Assembly (NCBI RefSeq): GCF_932274485.2
Contig: NC_065882.2
Location: 28,848,890-28,912,889 of the forward strand
Length of the DNA: 64,000 nucleotides
Reading direction: 5' to 3'
Source of the DNA: Patella vulgata
Lineage: Eukaryota > Mollusca > Gastropoda > Patellidae
Position numbers and translations under genes: made by a program. Positions 32,593-44,998 of the stretch are shown here, piece after piece (the first letter of the stretch is position 1; the number at the start of each line of letters is the position of its first letter). The notes under the pieces are model-generated. The model was not told where the DNA came from. It ran no database searches and saw only the letters and a list, made by a program, of their open reading frames with translations.

Positions 32593-32815
32593 GGAATGGT
32601 CTAGTAGTTAATGCATGCACATGAAATCACAGGGTTTGTCATTGTGTTAAGTGGCATGGTTTCGATTTCAAGGAGTAGAGTCGCCTGTCCAATCTCTTGA
32701 GTTTTTCTCTGGGTCATTCGGTTTCCTCCGTTTGCTAAATACCCCCGCAAACGAATTATTCATATTAAATTTAACCTTACCTGTCCTTTTTCCCGAAACG
32801 ACCTAGCGTCTGTGG
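32593..32815 (+). repeat. SINE family B, diverged
   Basis: A-box-like 'atggtctagtagttaatgc', B-box-like 'tggtttcgatttcaagg', 'tttctctgggtcattcggtt' and 'aaatacccccgcaaacgaat'. Confidence 0.65.
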
Positions 32816-33669
32816 GCTAAGTAGAATGGAACAGTGTGCGGGGAAAGTGTGGAAACGGAAGTAAGCTAATCGTCGGCGTAGTTGATTACCGGTATGCATA
32901 TAGGCATAGCTTGGACTACTTGATTCTTCAAATACAAGTACATGTAAGGCCTTGTTTATGTCATTGTTCTCTCTCTCTGTTGCATGTAAGTGTCATATAA
33001 ATACTTTACTTGGGATTGTATGTTCACATACACTAATCATTGTAGGACATTGGTAAAAAAATATAAAAATTAAATGAAATTGTTACCAGTTTTTCTTCAA
33101 TTCAATGCCAATGGAGTCCTTGAACGGTAAATTCTCAATAATTGCTGTAAGGTGGAAAGAGTCATATCATCACTGACTGGAAAAAATAATAAAACTATAG
33201 AGAAACTTCCACAGACTGATTCTAGTTCCATTATTTATTATTTATTAACTGTGATTGAATCAGGAAAATAGGGGCCTAATAATATTACACAGAGTCAGAG
33301 GTTGAACGGAGGGTTTGGGGAAAATATCTGCTTATTTGATTTAAGGTTGGTTTTTTTAAACATAAATTAGATTACAATTCAACTAACACAAAAGTGTAAA
33401 AAGATTTTTTCTAGTCTGTGCCCGCATTTATGTCTACTCTTGGCAAAATCTTTATAATATAAAAAATCATGAAACAAGAATCAAAATGGCCGCCAATCGG
33501 GTCTCCCACGCCAATCCAACCTCCCAAGATATAATTTCAAAACAGATTCTTACCTGCTGGTTCAAGTCGAGCCGTTTCTGGTTTAATCATAATGTGATTC
33601 TGTAATGTAAGTATTTGAACAACATCGTAGCGCCGAACAACTAATGTTAATTAAGCACGATTTCAGAAA
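32816..33669. other. No gene recognised
   Basis: AT-rich with no clear frame. It contains 'caaaatggccgccaatcgg' but nothing that defines an element. Confidence 0.4.
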
Positions 33670-34265
33670 AATTGAACAGATTTGATAATAACATGCCGAA
33701 ATTTTTTCCCTGTCCCCGCCATTTTAAACATGAACTTCCGGGTTAAATTGTTGGATTTTTTTTTAAGGAAACGAAATACTAATATTATACACAAAAACAA
33801 TATCGATGCTAAATTACATACATAGTTATTTTTTTTTATATAAATATTCACAAACCTGCGGTCTTTTATTCTCTGTGACCATTAGCTTACATTTGTCAAC
33901 CATATCACTGCTCAAAAATCATTCCAGCACGCTGTTAAATGGTAAATGAATTGTGTGAAATCAATTCATTTAATGTCCGTTTGCATCGAGATGATATCGC
34001 AGACAAAATGTAACCTATAGTACGTTGATTTTATCAACCAATCACATTAAATAATAGTTTTACTTATTTTCTTGTCAACGCATTTGGAGTCAATTGTTAA
34101 AATCACACCGGGCATGAGCGCTCAATAGGCCTTTGATCTACCATTTATTGGGCCCATAAAAAATCAACAACTTTATTTTAACTACAGACATCTTAACACC
34201 AATTAGCATTCAAAATTCAAGTCTGTCTGGCCATCATGTCTGAGTAAAAAATACTTTTCTTATAC
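33670..34265 (+). repeat. Old duplicated block, partner of 22040-22680
   Basis: Matches 22040-22680 in order, with an extra stretch at 34110-34150. It is followed by an ACTTGTGTT element, as in the partner region. Confidence 0.6.
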
Positions 34266-34330
34266 TTGTGGACGCCCGGATTAAGACTTTGTATGGAGTT
34301 CAAATTTTAAAAAAAAATATTTGTTGACGG

Positions 34331-34497
34331 TACACATTACTTGTGTTAATTATATGAAAAAAACACAAGATTTGTGTTAATGCATTAAAAAGAACACAAG
34401 TTTGTGTTAATGCAATGCAAAACAACACAAGTTTTGTGTAGAATAATTTTCACACAAGTACTTGTGTTGAGATCCAACACAAGTTTTTTTCAGTGTA
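34331..34497. mobile_element. Short TIR element of the ACTTGTGTT family
   Basis: TACACATTACTTGTGTTAAT at the left and AACACAAGTTTTTTTCAGTG plus TA at the right, with internal AACACAAG words. It is a close relative of 23620-23777. Confidence 0.65.
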
Positions 34498-34499
34498 CA

Positions 34500-34945
34500 C
34501 TTTTCTGGTGAAGAAAACGTAAACAATCTAACGAGAAATACGATTTAGCTCTGGTGCACATGTATTTAATAATTGTATTATTTCCGTTACCATTCATTGT
34601 GAAGCGGTGAAATAGCAAGCAAAACGAGAGCCTTAAATAATATTGTCATATATAGGGAACATTTTGTATATTTCCTGGGGGTATTCGTTTTTAAGGAATT
34701 TCTTCTTGTGTCATAAAAGAGTATACTGCATTAAAATATTACATGTTAAAATAAACGTGTTATTATAGGTTACATAATTTGTGGTCATTTCTTCATAAAT
34801 GTCACATTGGGTTGGCACAGGCAGCTGGGGTTTATCTGCTTGCTCCTTTGAAGGAAATTAATCTTTTTTATTATTTAATTTAAGTAAGCCAATAGGGGGG
34901 GGGGGGAAAGAATGCAAGCTGGTTATGACCATGGCTGATTTAAAC
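34500..34945. other. AT-rich gap with G run
   Basis: A G run is at 34897-34908. 'gaccatggctgattt' and 'aaggctgattgggacca' resemble words at 43005-43035 and 49245-49270. No gene is seen. Confidence 0.4.
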
Positions 34946-34974
34946 CAAGGCTGATTGGGACCACAATTAATCTC

Positions 34975-35840
34975 GGCTATACTATGGCGACTTTAACTGC
35001 AACGTTGACGACCCTAAAAACGTTTCTGCGAACCGTTTTAGTCATCTGCTACAGCTGCATCCTCTACGTCAACATATTGTTGATCCTACCCATATTCGTG
35101 GCCATATTCTAGATCTAGTCATTACAAGAGAGAATGAATTCTCGCCTACAAATATCACTGTCTCTGATAAGCTGGTATCAGACCATTATTGCGTAACCTT
35201 TGATCTTGAAATCGGAAAACCTTTACCCATTCGTAGATATATATGGTTTAGAAGATTCAAAACTTTAGACAAGGATGCACTGAAACAGAAAATCCCGAAT
35301 TCAGAATTATCTAAAATATGTGAAATAAATGAAATTAATGAATAAGCTATCCATTATAACACTGTTCTTCAAAACATTATAGATACTGTTCTCCCATTAC
35401 CAACCAATTCAGTTACGGTTCGTGCTGGAACTGAATGGTATAATGAGGATGTCCATCTCTCAAAGATCAAACGAAACAAGGCAGAGTGGGCATGGCGAAA
35501 ATCAGGTCTACATGTTCATTGGGAAATATTTAAAAAAGCAAAACTCCTAGTGGTTAGAAAAATTGAATCAGCAAAAGGATATTTCTATTCAGATAAAATA
35601 GTATCCAGTGAAAATAAACAGAAAGAACTTTATAAAGTTGTTATATCGCTACTCGATCACAGTAATGGTGTCATAATACCTCCAACTGAGTTACCTAATA
35701 TATTTGCTAACTTCTTTTCTTCCAAAAGTCATCTTCATCAGACATTACTACAACTAAAGCCGTTTTGTCTAACCTAAACTGTAATCTAGAAGCTTTTTCA
35801 CCTGTTGCAGATCGTGAAATTAAAAAGTTAATCTGTTCAT
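34975..35840 (+). pseudogene. LINE 2 endonuclease end and linker
   Basis: Encodes GDFNCNVDDPKNVS, THIRGHILDLVITRENE and SDKLVSDHYCVTFDLE, the end of an APE-type endonuclease. The linker follows, with EWYNEDVHLSKIKRNKAE and FFSSKS. An in-frame stop after NEINE and a frame change near 35740 break it. Confidence 0.7.
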
Positions 35841-36217
35841 CAAATTCAAAGTCTTTGCACCCTTGATCCGTTACCTACCTGGCTTCTAAAAGAATGCCTC
35901 GACTGTATACTCCCTTCAGTAACTCACTTGATCAACTGTGCAATCCAATGTGCTATTTTTCCAGATGTTTTCAAAGCCACAATCGTTGTTCCTTTAATCA
36001 AAAAGCCAACTCTTGACCAGTTTCCAATCTCAGCTTTATCTCTAAAATCCTTGAGAAATGCATAGCTTATCAATTAACAATTTACATTTCTGACAGCAGC
36101 CTTCTTGAAGTATTTCAAAGTGCATATCGCAAGCATCACAACACCGAGACTGCTCTTGTCAGAGTTCAAAATGACATTCTAAATTCACTAGACAATCATA
36201 ATTGTGTTCTCCTTATA

Positions 36218-36772
36218 TTGTTAGACCTGTCAGCTGCCTTTGATACCGTCGATCATAGCATTCTAATTTCTCGTTTAATATCTGATTTCTCAACTTTCTC
36301 AGATAGATCCTATTTAACTGATAGAAAACAATCTATTGTTGTCAGTGGCAAATCATCTGAAGATGTTGGTCTTTTATACGGTGTCCCACAGGGGTCTGTT
36401 TTGGGTCCAATTCTGTTCAGCTTGTATACCTCGCCCTTGGGTAAAATAATAAAAAAGTATAATACCCAGTATCATCTTTATGCAGATGATACGCAGTTGT
36501 ATATCTCTTTCAAACCAATTGTTAAAGATGGCTTCGTTTTAACTAAGTATATTTTAGAATCTTTTATCAATGAAATAGATGTTAATACATTTTTAAAGCT
36601 GAATGATGATAAAACCGAGTATCTTTTAATTAGCTCGCCAACAGTTCAAGCAAAAATTTCAGATAACATTGATAATTCTATCGGCGACGTTTCTGTGGAG
36701 CCAGTAAAAACTGCTAGAAACATTGGTGTAATATTTGATAGTCACCTAAACTTAAGAGTCTCGTGTACATAA
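36218..36772 (+). pseudogene. LINE 2 reverse transcriptase, catalytic segment
   Basis: A 184-codon open stretch with LDLSAAFDTVDH (catalytic Asp at 3), GVPQGSVLGPILFSLYTSPL (55-74), YHLYADDTQLY (YADD at 88-91) and LNDDKTEYLLI. The order and spacing fit CR1/L2-like LINE enzymes. Upstream, 35840-36217 shows scattered fingers motifs (PLPTWLLKECLDCILP) in broken frames. Downstream to 36980, [12 protein letters not shown] and [13 protein letters not shown] continue until the Tc1 insertion. Confidence 0.85.
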
Positions 36773-36985
36773 TGTATGTAAATTAGTTATTATCACCTAC
36801 GTAATATTAGTAAAATTCGAAGTAACCTCCCAACTGACGAAATACAAACACTTATAAGTACTAATTAATTACCTCCAGACTGGACAGTTGCAACTCTTTA
36901 TTGATTGGCCTTCCGTGTCGCACTATTGAGAAACTCCAAAAAGTGCAGAATTTAGCAGCAAGACTGATCACACGCACGAAATATA

Positions 36986-38514
36986 CTCAGCCAAATTAAA
37001 AACTTGACACTGATGAATTTCAAAAAAAAAGTTTTTCTGGTAAGTCAAATAAATTTTAAAGTGTTTCTAACAACAGTAAGTAGTAAGAAGCCTTTAATTT
37101 CATAAAATTGTAAAGTCACGTGGATCACGTGACTTTTGAGCATATAAAGATGAAAAACCTGAAAAACACGTGCAAACACAAACTCGTGAGGTCAATCGAT
37201 GCAAGTTTGCTTAAACTGAACACGCACACGTAACTTGAACTGGAAAAACAGATTAAAATTGTTATTTTCATCTTTGTTAGAAAATGCCGCGCCTTTCAAA
37301 TGTAGAACGTCTACGTGCTATAGGTAGGCTCTATGCTGGTCAATCTGTGGTCACTGTTGCAAGAGCCTTTAATTGTTCACGCCAGACAATAATTAATCTT
37401 AGAATGAGAGTGCTTCAAACTGGAACTATTGCCGACCGCCCAAGGGCGGGAGCGCCACGTGTGACGTCACTCCAGGAAGATCAAGCAATACGATTAAGTC
37501 ATCTTAGAAACAGATTTGTCACTGCAACCTCCACAAGTAGAGAGATGTTTGGTGGAAGGGTAACTGCACAAACTGTTCGAAATCGCTTGCAGGCTGCTGG
37601 TCTTCGAGCTCGGAGGCCCTATAATGGACAAATATTGACACCTCTTCATCGCCGTAACCGACTTGTGTGGGCCACAAGACAAATAAGATTTACTCAAAGA
37701 CAGTGGAATTCGGTTGTCTTTAGTGACGAATCTCGATTCACTTTGAGATTTGCCGATGGCAGGGCCCGAGTGTACCGCAAACGAGATGATGCTCAAGTAT
37801 GCGTCAGAGAGGTTGACCGATTTGGTGGCGGCAGCGCCATGGTTTGGGGTACTTTTTGTGCACATGGACGTTCGTTCTCCACTTGTTGTTGTCCAAGGGA
37901 ACTTAAATGCTGTCCAATACAGGGATCAGATTTTGCAACCTGTTCTTCTTCCGTTTATGTAGAGACATGGGCATGGACTAACGTTTCAACAATGCTCGAC
38001 CCCATACAGCAATTGCTACCCAGAATTTTTTTAAGAAATGCCGGTGTCCAAGTCCTGGATTGGCCGTCGCTTAGCCCTGACCTTAATCCTATTGAGCACA
38101 TGTGGGACGAACTGGGTCGACGTGTTCGTCAGCAAGTGAATCCACCACTGACGTTGCAGGCCCTCAACATGCTCTTGCTGAGCAGTGGCGACGTCTTCCT
38201 CTGGTAGTGTTTACTAATGTTCTGAGATCCATGAGAAGACGTTGTGTGGCAGTACGAGACGCTAGAGGAGGCCACAACCGTTACTAAACACTTTATTCCG
38301 ATTGTTCTCCAAGTCTGTGAATTTCATTTTGGGGGGTACTGTGACATCACGAACGTTATCAATGTCAAGGACTTTCGGCGAGACGTATTCTTACTTTCTT
38401 TTTATGTCAAGGTCGTCTGTGCAGCACAACATAACACTAAAATAGTTGCCTTAAACCAAATATTAAAAATTTAGTCCCAAAAATCCCGAGTGTCAAGTTT
38501 TTAATTTGGCTGAG
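36986..38514 (+). mobile_element. Tc1/mariner element 2, 1.53 kb, inside LINE 2
   Basis: Terminal inverted repeats CTCAGCCAAATTAAAAACTT (36986) and the mirror ending at 38514 are flanked by TA (36984-36985 and 38515-38516). A transposase frame lies on the plus strand. The right 264 bp also form the outer end of the giant palindrome and reappear inverted at 52201-52464. Confidence 0.9.
37284..38290 (+). pseudogene. Tc1-type transposase (DD34E), two lesions
   Basis: Begins MPRLSNVERLRAIGRLYAGQ with a helix-turn-helix (VARAFNCSRQTIINL), a second HTH-like part (GRVTAQTVRNRLQAAGLRA) and the catalytic FSDESRF at about residue 150. A 4-base duplication near 37870 shifts the frame; LVVVQGNLNAVQYRDQIL continues in the next frame. 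A small deletion near 37988 removes the second catalytic Asp codon in the usual QQDNARPH. The end reads LDWPSLSPDLNPIEHMW with 34 residues before the Glu. The normal C-terminus continues to GGHNRY at 38287. Dead copy, but young in appearance. Confidence 0.9.
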
Positions 38515-38544
38515 TATATAATGAGCATATTATCCGAGTTTTAT

Positions 38545-38870
38545 TTGACCTGCACTGGTTGCCTATTGTTTTTAGAATTAAATATAAAATACTTTTATTG
38601 ACTTTTAAATGTTTTAATGGTATGACACCCTTTTACTTGCCCTGTCTTTCGGATATTTATAAACCTTCTCGAACGTTACGGTCATCCAGAGACAACTTTT
38701 TATTAACGGAAAAAAGAGCCAACCTTTCATGTTATGGAGAGCGATCGTTTTCGTTTCAAGCACCAAAGCAGTAGAATCTCTTGGCTTTTGGCATCCGCAT
38801 TTGTACCTCTTTAACAACTTTTAAATCTAAACTTAAAACTGTCTTATTCCAAGAGGCTTTTAATTGTTGA
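38545..38870 (+). pseudogene. LINE 2 C-terminal domain, copy 1
   Basis: Encodes LHWLPIVFRIKYKILLLTFK, FNGMTPFYLP, RTLRSSRDNFLLTEKRANLS, FSFQAPKQ and SLTTF. This is the conserved C-terminal domain found after the reverse transcriptase in CR1/L2-like LINEs. Copy 1 has a stop after APKQ where the other copies read APKQWNLL. Confidence 0.8.
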
Positions 38871-39659
38871 ATTAATTTTAAATCTTCACCGTATGTATTT
38901 TATAGATATTTATTTTTGTACTGATTTTATAGATATTTAGTTTCTTACTGTTTCTATAATTATTATTTTTTACTGATTTTATATTTTCTATACATGTATT
39001 TATTGTAAAGCGCACCTGAACACGTATGTGGAAGATAGCGCTATATAAGTGTTGTATAATAATAATAATAATAATAACTAGACCTGCAAGCAGCACTGAA
39101 CCCGCTTTCAGAAATCAGACAGGAGGTGTGTCATACAATAGCCTATTGATCGAGCTACCAAACGATACTTTAGTTGTTTTGATTCAATTACACCCGGCTG
39201 AGAAATCGCGATTTTTGCAAGAGCACCTATTTTGTACTGGGGTTTTTTTTAAATATCGAATATGTTTTCGACTACTTCTGGTTTACGGATCATTGTCGGG
39301 ATAGATTTAACAAGTGGTATGGGAACTTAACTTCGTGTACCAGAAGTTTCAGAAAGATTCATTGGATAGTTTATAAAAAACGGAAAATTAGAAAATATTT
39401 AACAAAATTTTGCAAATAATTGGTAGTCTGATGCCATTGTGTTTAGTACTAGTTACCTCCCTTATACTGTTAGAAACATCTCCCGAAATATAACGATTTT
39501 TCGACTTTTTTCAAATATTGTGGCCCTTTTTGGACCATTTATACAATATTGAGGCTTTTAAATTTTGATTAATTTCATAAACCACCGTAAGAACTCTTAA
39601 GTAACAGAAGATTAAGAAATGAAATAAGATATATAATGAGCATATTATCCGAGTTTTAT

Positions 39660-39985
39660 TTGACCTGCACTGGTTGCCTATTGTTTTTAGAATTAAATAT
39701 AAAATACTTTTATTGACTTTTAAATGTTTTAATGGTATGACACCCTTTTACTTGCCCTGTCTTTCGGATATTTATAAACCTTCTCGAACGTTACGGTCAT
39801 CCAGAGACAACTTTTTATTAACGGAAAAAAGAGCCAACCTTTCATGTTATGGAGAGCGATCGTTTTCGTTTCAAGCACCAAAGCAGTGGAATCTCTTGGC
39901 TTTTGGCATCCGCATTTGTACCTCTTTAACAACTTTTATATCTAAACTTAAAACTGTCTTATTCCAAGAGGCTTTTAATTGTTGA
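39660..39985 (+). pseudogene. LINE 2 C-terminal domain, copy 2
   Basis: The same domain as copy 1 in the tandem duplicate, open to a stop after LFQEAFNC. The 3' UTR with (AAT)n ends at about 40190. Confidence 0.8.
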
Positions 39986-40744
39986 ATTAATTTTAAATCT
40001 TCACCGTATGTATTTTATAGATATTTATTTTTGTACTGATTTTATAGATATTTAGTTTCTTACTGTTTCTATAATTATTATTTTTTACTGATTTTATATT
40101 TTCTATACATGTATTTATTGTAAAGCGCACCTGAACACGTATGTGGAAGATAGCGCTATATAAGTGTTGTATAATAATAATAATAATAACTAGACCTGCA
40201 AGCAGCACTGAACCCGCTTTCAGAAATCAGACAGGAGGTGTGTCATACAATAGCCTATTGATCGAGCTACCAAACGATACTTTAGTTGTTTTGATTCAAT
40301 TACACCCGGCTGAGAAATCGCGATTTTTGCAAGAGCACCTATTTTGTACTGTTTTTTTTTAAAATATCGAATATGTTTTCGACTACTTCTGGTTTACGGA
40401 TCATTGTCGGGATAGATTTAACAAGTGGTATGGGAACTTAACTTCGTGTACCAGAAGTTTCAGAAAGATTCATTGGATAGTTTATAAAAAACGGAAAATT
40501 AGAAAATATTTAACAAAATTTTGCAAATAATTGGTAGTCTGATGCCATTGTGTTTAGTACTAGTTACCTCCCTTATACTGTTAGAAACATCTCCAGAAAT
40601 ATAACGATTTTTCGACTTTTTTCAAATATTGTGGCCCTTTTTGGACCATTTATACAATATTGAGGCTTTTAAATTTTGATTAATTTCATAAACCACCGTA
40701 AGAACTCTTAAGTAACAGAAGATTAAGAAATGAAATAAGATTAA

Positions 40745-42770
40745 TTTTTGAGATAAAAGCGTCTGAATAGGCACCAAAAAGGAAAATACTAGATTTTCAG
40801 CGTCCCATATATTGACTAACCAGCAAATTTTTACTATTTAGATGTCATAAGATCGTACATTATTCGGGCTATCCAATGAGATATTAAAAAAACACAACAC
40901 AATAAATGAGATATTAGTTGTTTTGATTCGGTTAATTCTGGCGTAGTACTCACTTTTTTCGCAAGATCACCATTTTTTTACTTTTTACGTTTGTTTTTCA
41001 AAATATCAGATGATTTCGACTCCTTCCGGGTTTTAGATCATTGTCGGGATAGTTTTAACAAGTTGTGTGGAGCTGTTTTCAAAACCAAGAAAAATAGAAG
41101 AACATTTTCAGTAATTTAACGATTTTTCAACTTTTTTGAAAGATTGAGGCTCTTTTTGGACCACTTATATTATTTCAGTGCTTCTAGTTTGGGATTCTCG
41201 CCATAGACCATCGATAGGACTCTGAGTAAAAAGGGTTTAAGAAAAATTGTAGGTGCCATTTTCGAGAAAAAGGCGTCTCAAAAGGCTCCAAACGGAAAAT
41301 ACTAGTTTTTCGGCGTACCATTATTAATTTTCTAAGAATTAAAATCGTATCATTCAAATGTCATATGATGGTCCATTAATGGGACTATCCAACGACACTT
41401 TAGTTCTTCTGGTACGCTAACAGAGCGCCAATTTTGTTAACCTTTTTCTTCATTTTTTGAATACTTCCGGTATGGAGATTATTGTCGGGATAGTTTTGAT
41501 ACCCGGTTTTGGTAATTAAAAAATAGCCGCTGTAATGATATTTTACATTATCTGATCAGATAAAATGCCCCTGAGAAATCCTATGTTCAAAAGTGCCAAA
41601 AATGCTAAAATGTCAAAATGTCGAAAATTAAATTTCAATATTTCAATACATATTAATCGTAATTAGGTGAGCTATCTGAATGTGTAGCCTTTTTGTAAAA
41701 AACTGTTTAAATAATAAAGTAATAGAGCATTTTCCAAAATTTCACGATTTTTCGACTTTTTTCGATTTTCAGTTCCTTTTTTATCCTATTCCAGACATTT
41801 AAATGTCTTAATGGATGGCTTCATACACAAGACTATCGAATGAACACTCGATAGAGAAAGTTAAAGAAAAATTGTAGGTTCAGTTTTTGAGATAAAGGCG
41901 TCCAAAAACGCTCCAAATCAGAAAATACTTCATTTTTAGCGTGCCATATTTTGCTGCCTGGTCATAGTATTCGTATGCATTGGGTATCACACGATAGCCC
42001 ATTTATTGGGCCACTCAACGCTACCTTAATTGGTTTAATCTGGTTATATCGGACGGAGAAATCGCGTTTTTTCCAAAAGTATCCATTTTTTGTGTTGTTT
42101 TCAACATATCCGACTTTATTTCGACTACTTCCGGTCTACAGATCATTGTTGAAATTTCTTATTCCTTGATATGGTCATATGACTTTATGCTACAGTAGTG
42201 TCAGAAACATCGATTTGGTCGTAAAAAGAAAAAAGTAGGATACAAAATGGGCAAAAAATTCGAAAAAAAAAGATCGAAAAAAGGGCGATAACTCTGAATT
42301 TAACTTATATTACTGGAATCGAATCGAATGTACGTCAAATTTGAATATTTTGAAAATGAACAAAAATTTTCTCGTAAACGACATGTTTGCCATTTTCGAA
42401 CGATTTAAGCACACGACAAAATTAGAAATATTCAACTGCTATTGTTCCGGAAAAGACTCAGGGTTTCCGGTAATGTCATTTGTTTGAAAATAGGAAAACT
42501 ATTGACAAAACTACGTCCAGTTTCTGATTTTTGGGCACCGTACCAAATTCGACCACTTCCGGTCTGCGCAGAAGTTTCAAAGGTAGTCGATCAAGTAGCT
42601 ACCACATGGTCTCACAATAGAAAATTAGGTCCCAGATCGCTATCTGTTCCAGACACTGAGAAATAGGCTCCCGGGCGGAAAAATAATAATTTAGTAATTT
42701 CAATAGGCTTTCAAAAGTCTGAAAGCCTAATAATAATAATAACTTGTTCCGAAAATAAATTTAAAATAGA
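40745..42770 (+). repeat. Diverged 450-650 bp repeats inside palindrome 1
   Basis: The word 'gatcattgtcgggatag' or a close variant recurs at about 39287, 40398, 41036, 41478 and 42133. Each is preceded by 'cgacta/ccttccgg' and an 'agaaatcgcg' or 'cgacactttag' region. The block ends with the hairpin AGGCTTTCA/TGAAAGCCT and a TAA run at about 42700-42740. No protein is recognised. Confidence 0.65.
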
Positions 42771-43542
42771 TTTATGGACCTAACTTTAATGGATCATAAC
42801 TATAAACATTTTGTCAACCATTTTTTTGCATTTGAAGGATATTTTCTGTTCTTTAGTTATTGGAGTAACCAATCACTATTTACCCTATGTGTTGCAATTG
42901 TTGCTATATCTTAATACATTCAAACACATTAATTCAAATACTCTTGTCATCAAATAACGCAACAAATCAGCCGTATCATGGTCCTAGTCCGCCAAGAATC
43001 TAGCCCGATCCCAATCAGCCATGGTCCCAATAAGGCTTACTCTCTTGCTATCTCTAGAATTTGATATCCTCAGTTGCATGTACACAAATTTACTATTTAA
43101 CAACGCTAATTAAATAGCCTTACATAGAAAGATGGCAGACATATCTGTCTATTGACTGTCTTATGCTGATATGACTTTCATTTTAATTTTTTAAAAATCC
43201 TGATTACATCCTGAGCACTGTTTGTAATTTCAGTGTCACACGGATTTGTCGTTATTTTGGATTATTGCGTTTGGAACTCTTGAGAGGTACAGGCCAAGAG
43301 CCAGAATTTCTAGCTTGCTTAGAAACTCATTTTCGCAACTTGCATCTCGTAATTTGGAATGTTAATAATCCAGAGAACGCGTATTCACATAGTTCCAAAC
43401 AAAGCAAAATGTTTGCACAAATCGTCATAATTGTCAAGTGAAGGCTATGGTAGGGTGCCCCACTGTAAATAAATATCTCCAAATATCTCGACAATTACAC
43501 CACAATATTTATATATACACCAAGCCTTAAATCAGTTTCAAA
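42771..43542. other. Palindrome 1 arm, unrecognised sequence
   Basis: No gene recognised. The inverted partner lies at about 48730-49500. Short frames on the mirrored strands are by-products. Confidence 0.5.
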
Positions 43543-43557
43543 CATTTATAGTCACTA

Positions 43558-43776
43558 GTCTAGTTCTTCGGATGAGACGAAAAACAGAGGTCCCGTGTAT
43601 ACATTGGAATGCGCGTAAAAGATCCCTTGGCAGTTGGAATTCGATATAAGAGTAGGCGATAGTGACGCTGCCCGGGCAAAATTTCCTTCATGACACACTG
43701 TATGGCGTATGCCCGTCTTCATTAGCCCAGTATAGGAGCAGAATAGTAGGACGTTAAACCACATTTCATTTCATTT
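43558..43776 (+). repeat. SINE family A, 5'-truncated, 15-bp TSD (left arm)
   Basis: CATTTATAGTCACTA occurs at 43543-43557 and 43777-43791. Between is the 3' two-thirds of SINE A, ending in the CATTT repeat. It was present before the inverted duplication, because the mirror copy is at 48497-48715. Confidence 0.9.
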
Positions 43777-43915
43777 CATTTATAGTCACTAAATAAACGG
43801 TCATGTTGTACTTAATAAGCTATGATCATTTAATCATCCATAAATTATACACTGAAAGATGGGTACGAGTGTCGGCCATAACATACGAGCATATGTGAGT
43901 AAAAAATAGGTTACG

Positions 43916-44005
43916 TGCCCTTGTTTTGAAAGTAGTCTCGCTTAAGCAGTCTACCGACCATTCTACGTTTGATTGACAGGCCGGGATAATCAAGACTACT
44001 TTTTT
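43916..44005. mobile_element. 90-bp insertion present in one palindrome arm only
   Basis: TTACG flanks the insert at 43911-43915 and 44006-44010. The right arm (about 48355) has a single TTACG at the same place, an empty site. The insert has short inverted ends (AGTAGTCT near the left, AGACTACT near the right) and a T run. The family is unknown. Confidence 0.7.
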
Positions 44006-44763
44006 TTACGAAACATAGCAGAAAGCTGGAACAAGAAATTGAATTTAGAAACACGCACGTTGGGAAACTCAACAATTGTTTTAAACACCCTGTAAAAGTA
44101 GAATGCAACTACTGCTAGTATCATGTTCTTGCCGAACGCAAGTATTTTAGAGATATTATTTGTACTAAACCAAAAGATGCCACTCCTAACGGTACAGTTA
44201 ATGATAAAGCAATTTAAAAAATAAAACGAACTAATTTCTAAAGCTGTTGTAATAACCAATAAGCTAAATATTACTGCTATTTAGAATCGTCAACAATAGA
44301 TTTTTTACGGCTGTAATAGTTGATAGTTGTGTAGAGAATTGCACGTGCCGTGTCGAGACCAACTTTCTGTACGGAACATTTTGGGTGCAGAGGTCACCCT
44401 ACCTATGGTTATACTAAATATTCTGAAGTTGACATAAAATTGAATATTGAAGAAAATACCCAATACCTCCATCCTTGATCAAGAATAGTGTATTGGTTAA
44501 ATTTTGATTTAAACAAGACTGCCCAAAACATGAAGAACATGGGTACATAATGAATTTTGGAAATCTATTCACGGTACACCAAGAGTTATCTCCATTTCAG
44601 CCAACTATCAGCACTACAAGCTGTAAACCTTTATTTCAAATAAGGTTTGAGGCTAAATTCACAATCAATATTTAAACCGAAACAAAGCCTCTATAAATAT
44701 GTAATTTTCTCATTAAAACAGATAACATGTATAGCAAAAATATGAAACTGTGGGCGTATAAAA

Positions 44764-44998
44764 ATAAAATGGAGTTTAACGTCTTAACCTTCACCACCAA
44801 CTGGGATAATGAAGATTGGCATACGCAATACATTATGCTATGAGGTAAATTTTACCCCAACAGCGACGTTTCCGACTACTCTTCGTTAAATTCTTTTACG
44901 TCCACGCCAACGTGTAGACAAGACTTCCGTCTTTCGTACCATCCGAACGACTAGATGCTGCCCCCACCCGTTGAGAAAGGGGCACTTGCATGAAAAAC
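44764..44998 (-). repeat. SINE family A, partial (left arm)
   Basis: Reverse copy with 'aaaatggagtttaacgtctt', 'gaagattggcatacgcaata' and 'gacgtttccgactactcttc'. It lacks the tRNA head. The mirror copy is at about 47048-47290. Confidence 0.8.

Larger units (their letters stand above)
34950..39078 (+). mobile_element. LINE 2 (CR1/L2-like), 5'-truncated, split by Tc1
   Basis: Endonuclease motifs GDFNCNVDD (about 34988) and SDHYCVTF (about 35176), reverse transcriptase (36218-36772) and, beyond the Tc1 insertion (36986-38514), the C-terminal domain LHWLPIVFRIKYKILLL. The 3' UTR ends 'gcgctatataagtgttgtat' followed by (AAT)n at 39056-39078. The LINE frame context resumes on both sides of the Tc1 at the TA target. 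Several breaks are present. Confidence 0.8.
38521..40740 (+). repeat. 1115-bp tandem duplication of the LINE 2 end and flank
   Basis: The segment beginning 'atgagcatattatccgag' at 38521 starts again at 39636. The copies are nearly identical; the differences are one AAT repeat unit and a few substitutions. The right palindrome arm has only one copy. Confidence 0.95.

Noticed and set aside
43922-43995. tRNA gene with a 7-bp acceptor stem (GTAGTCT/AGACTAC)
   Set aside because: No B box or T arm is present; the pairing is better explained as the short inverted ends of a 90-bp insertion.
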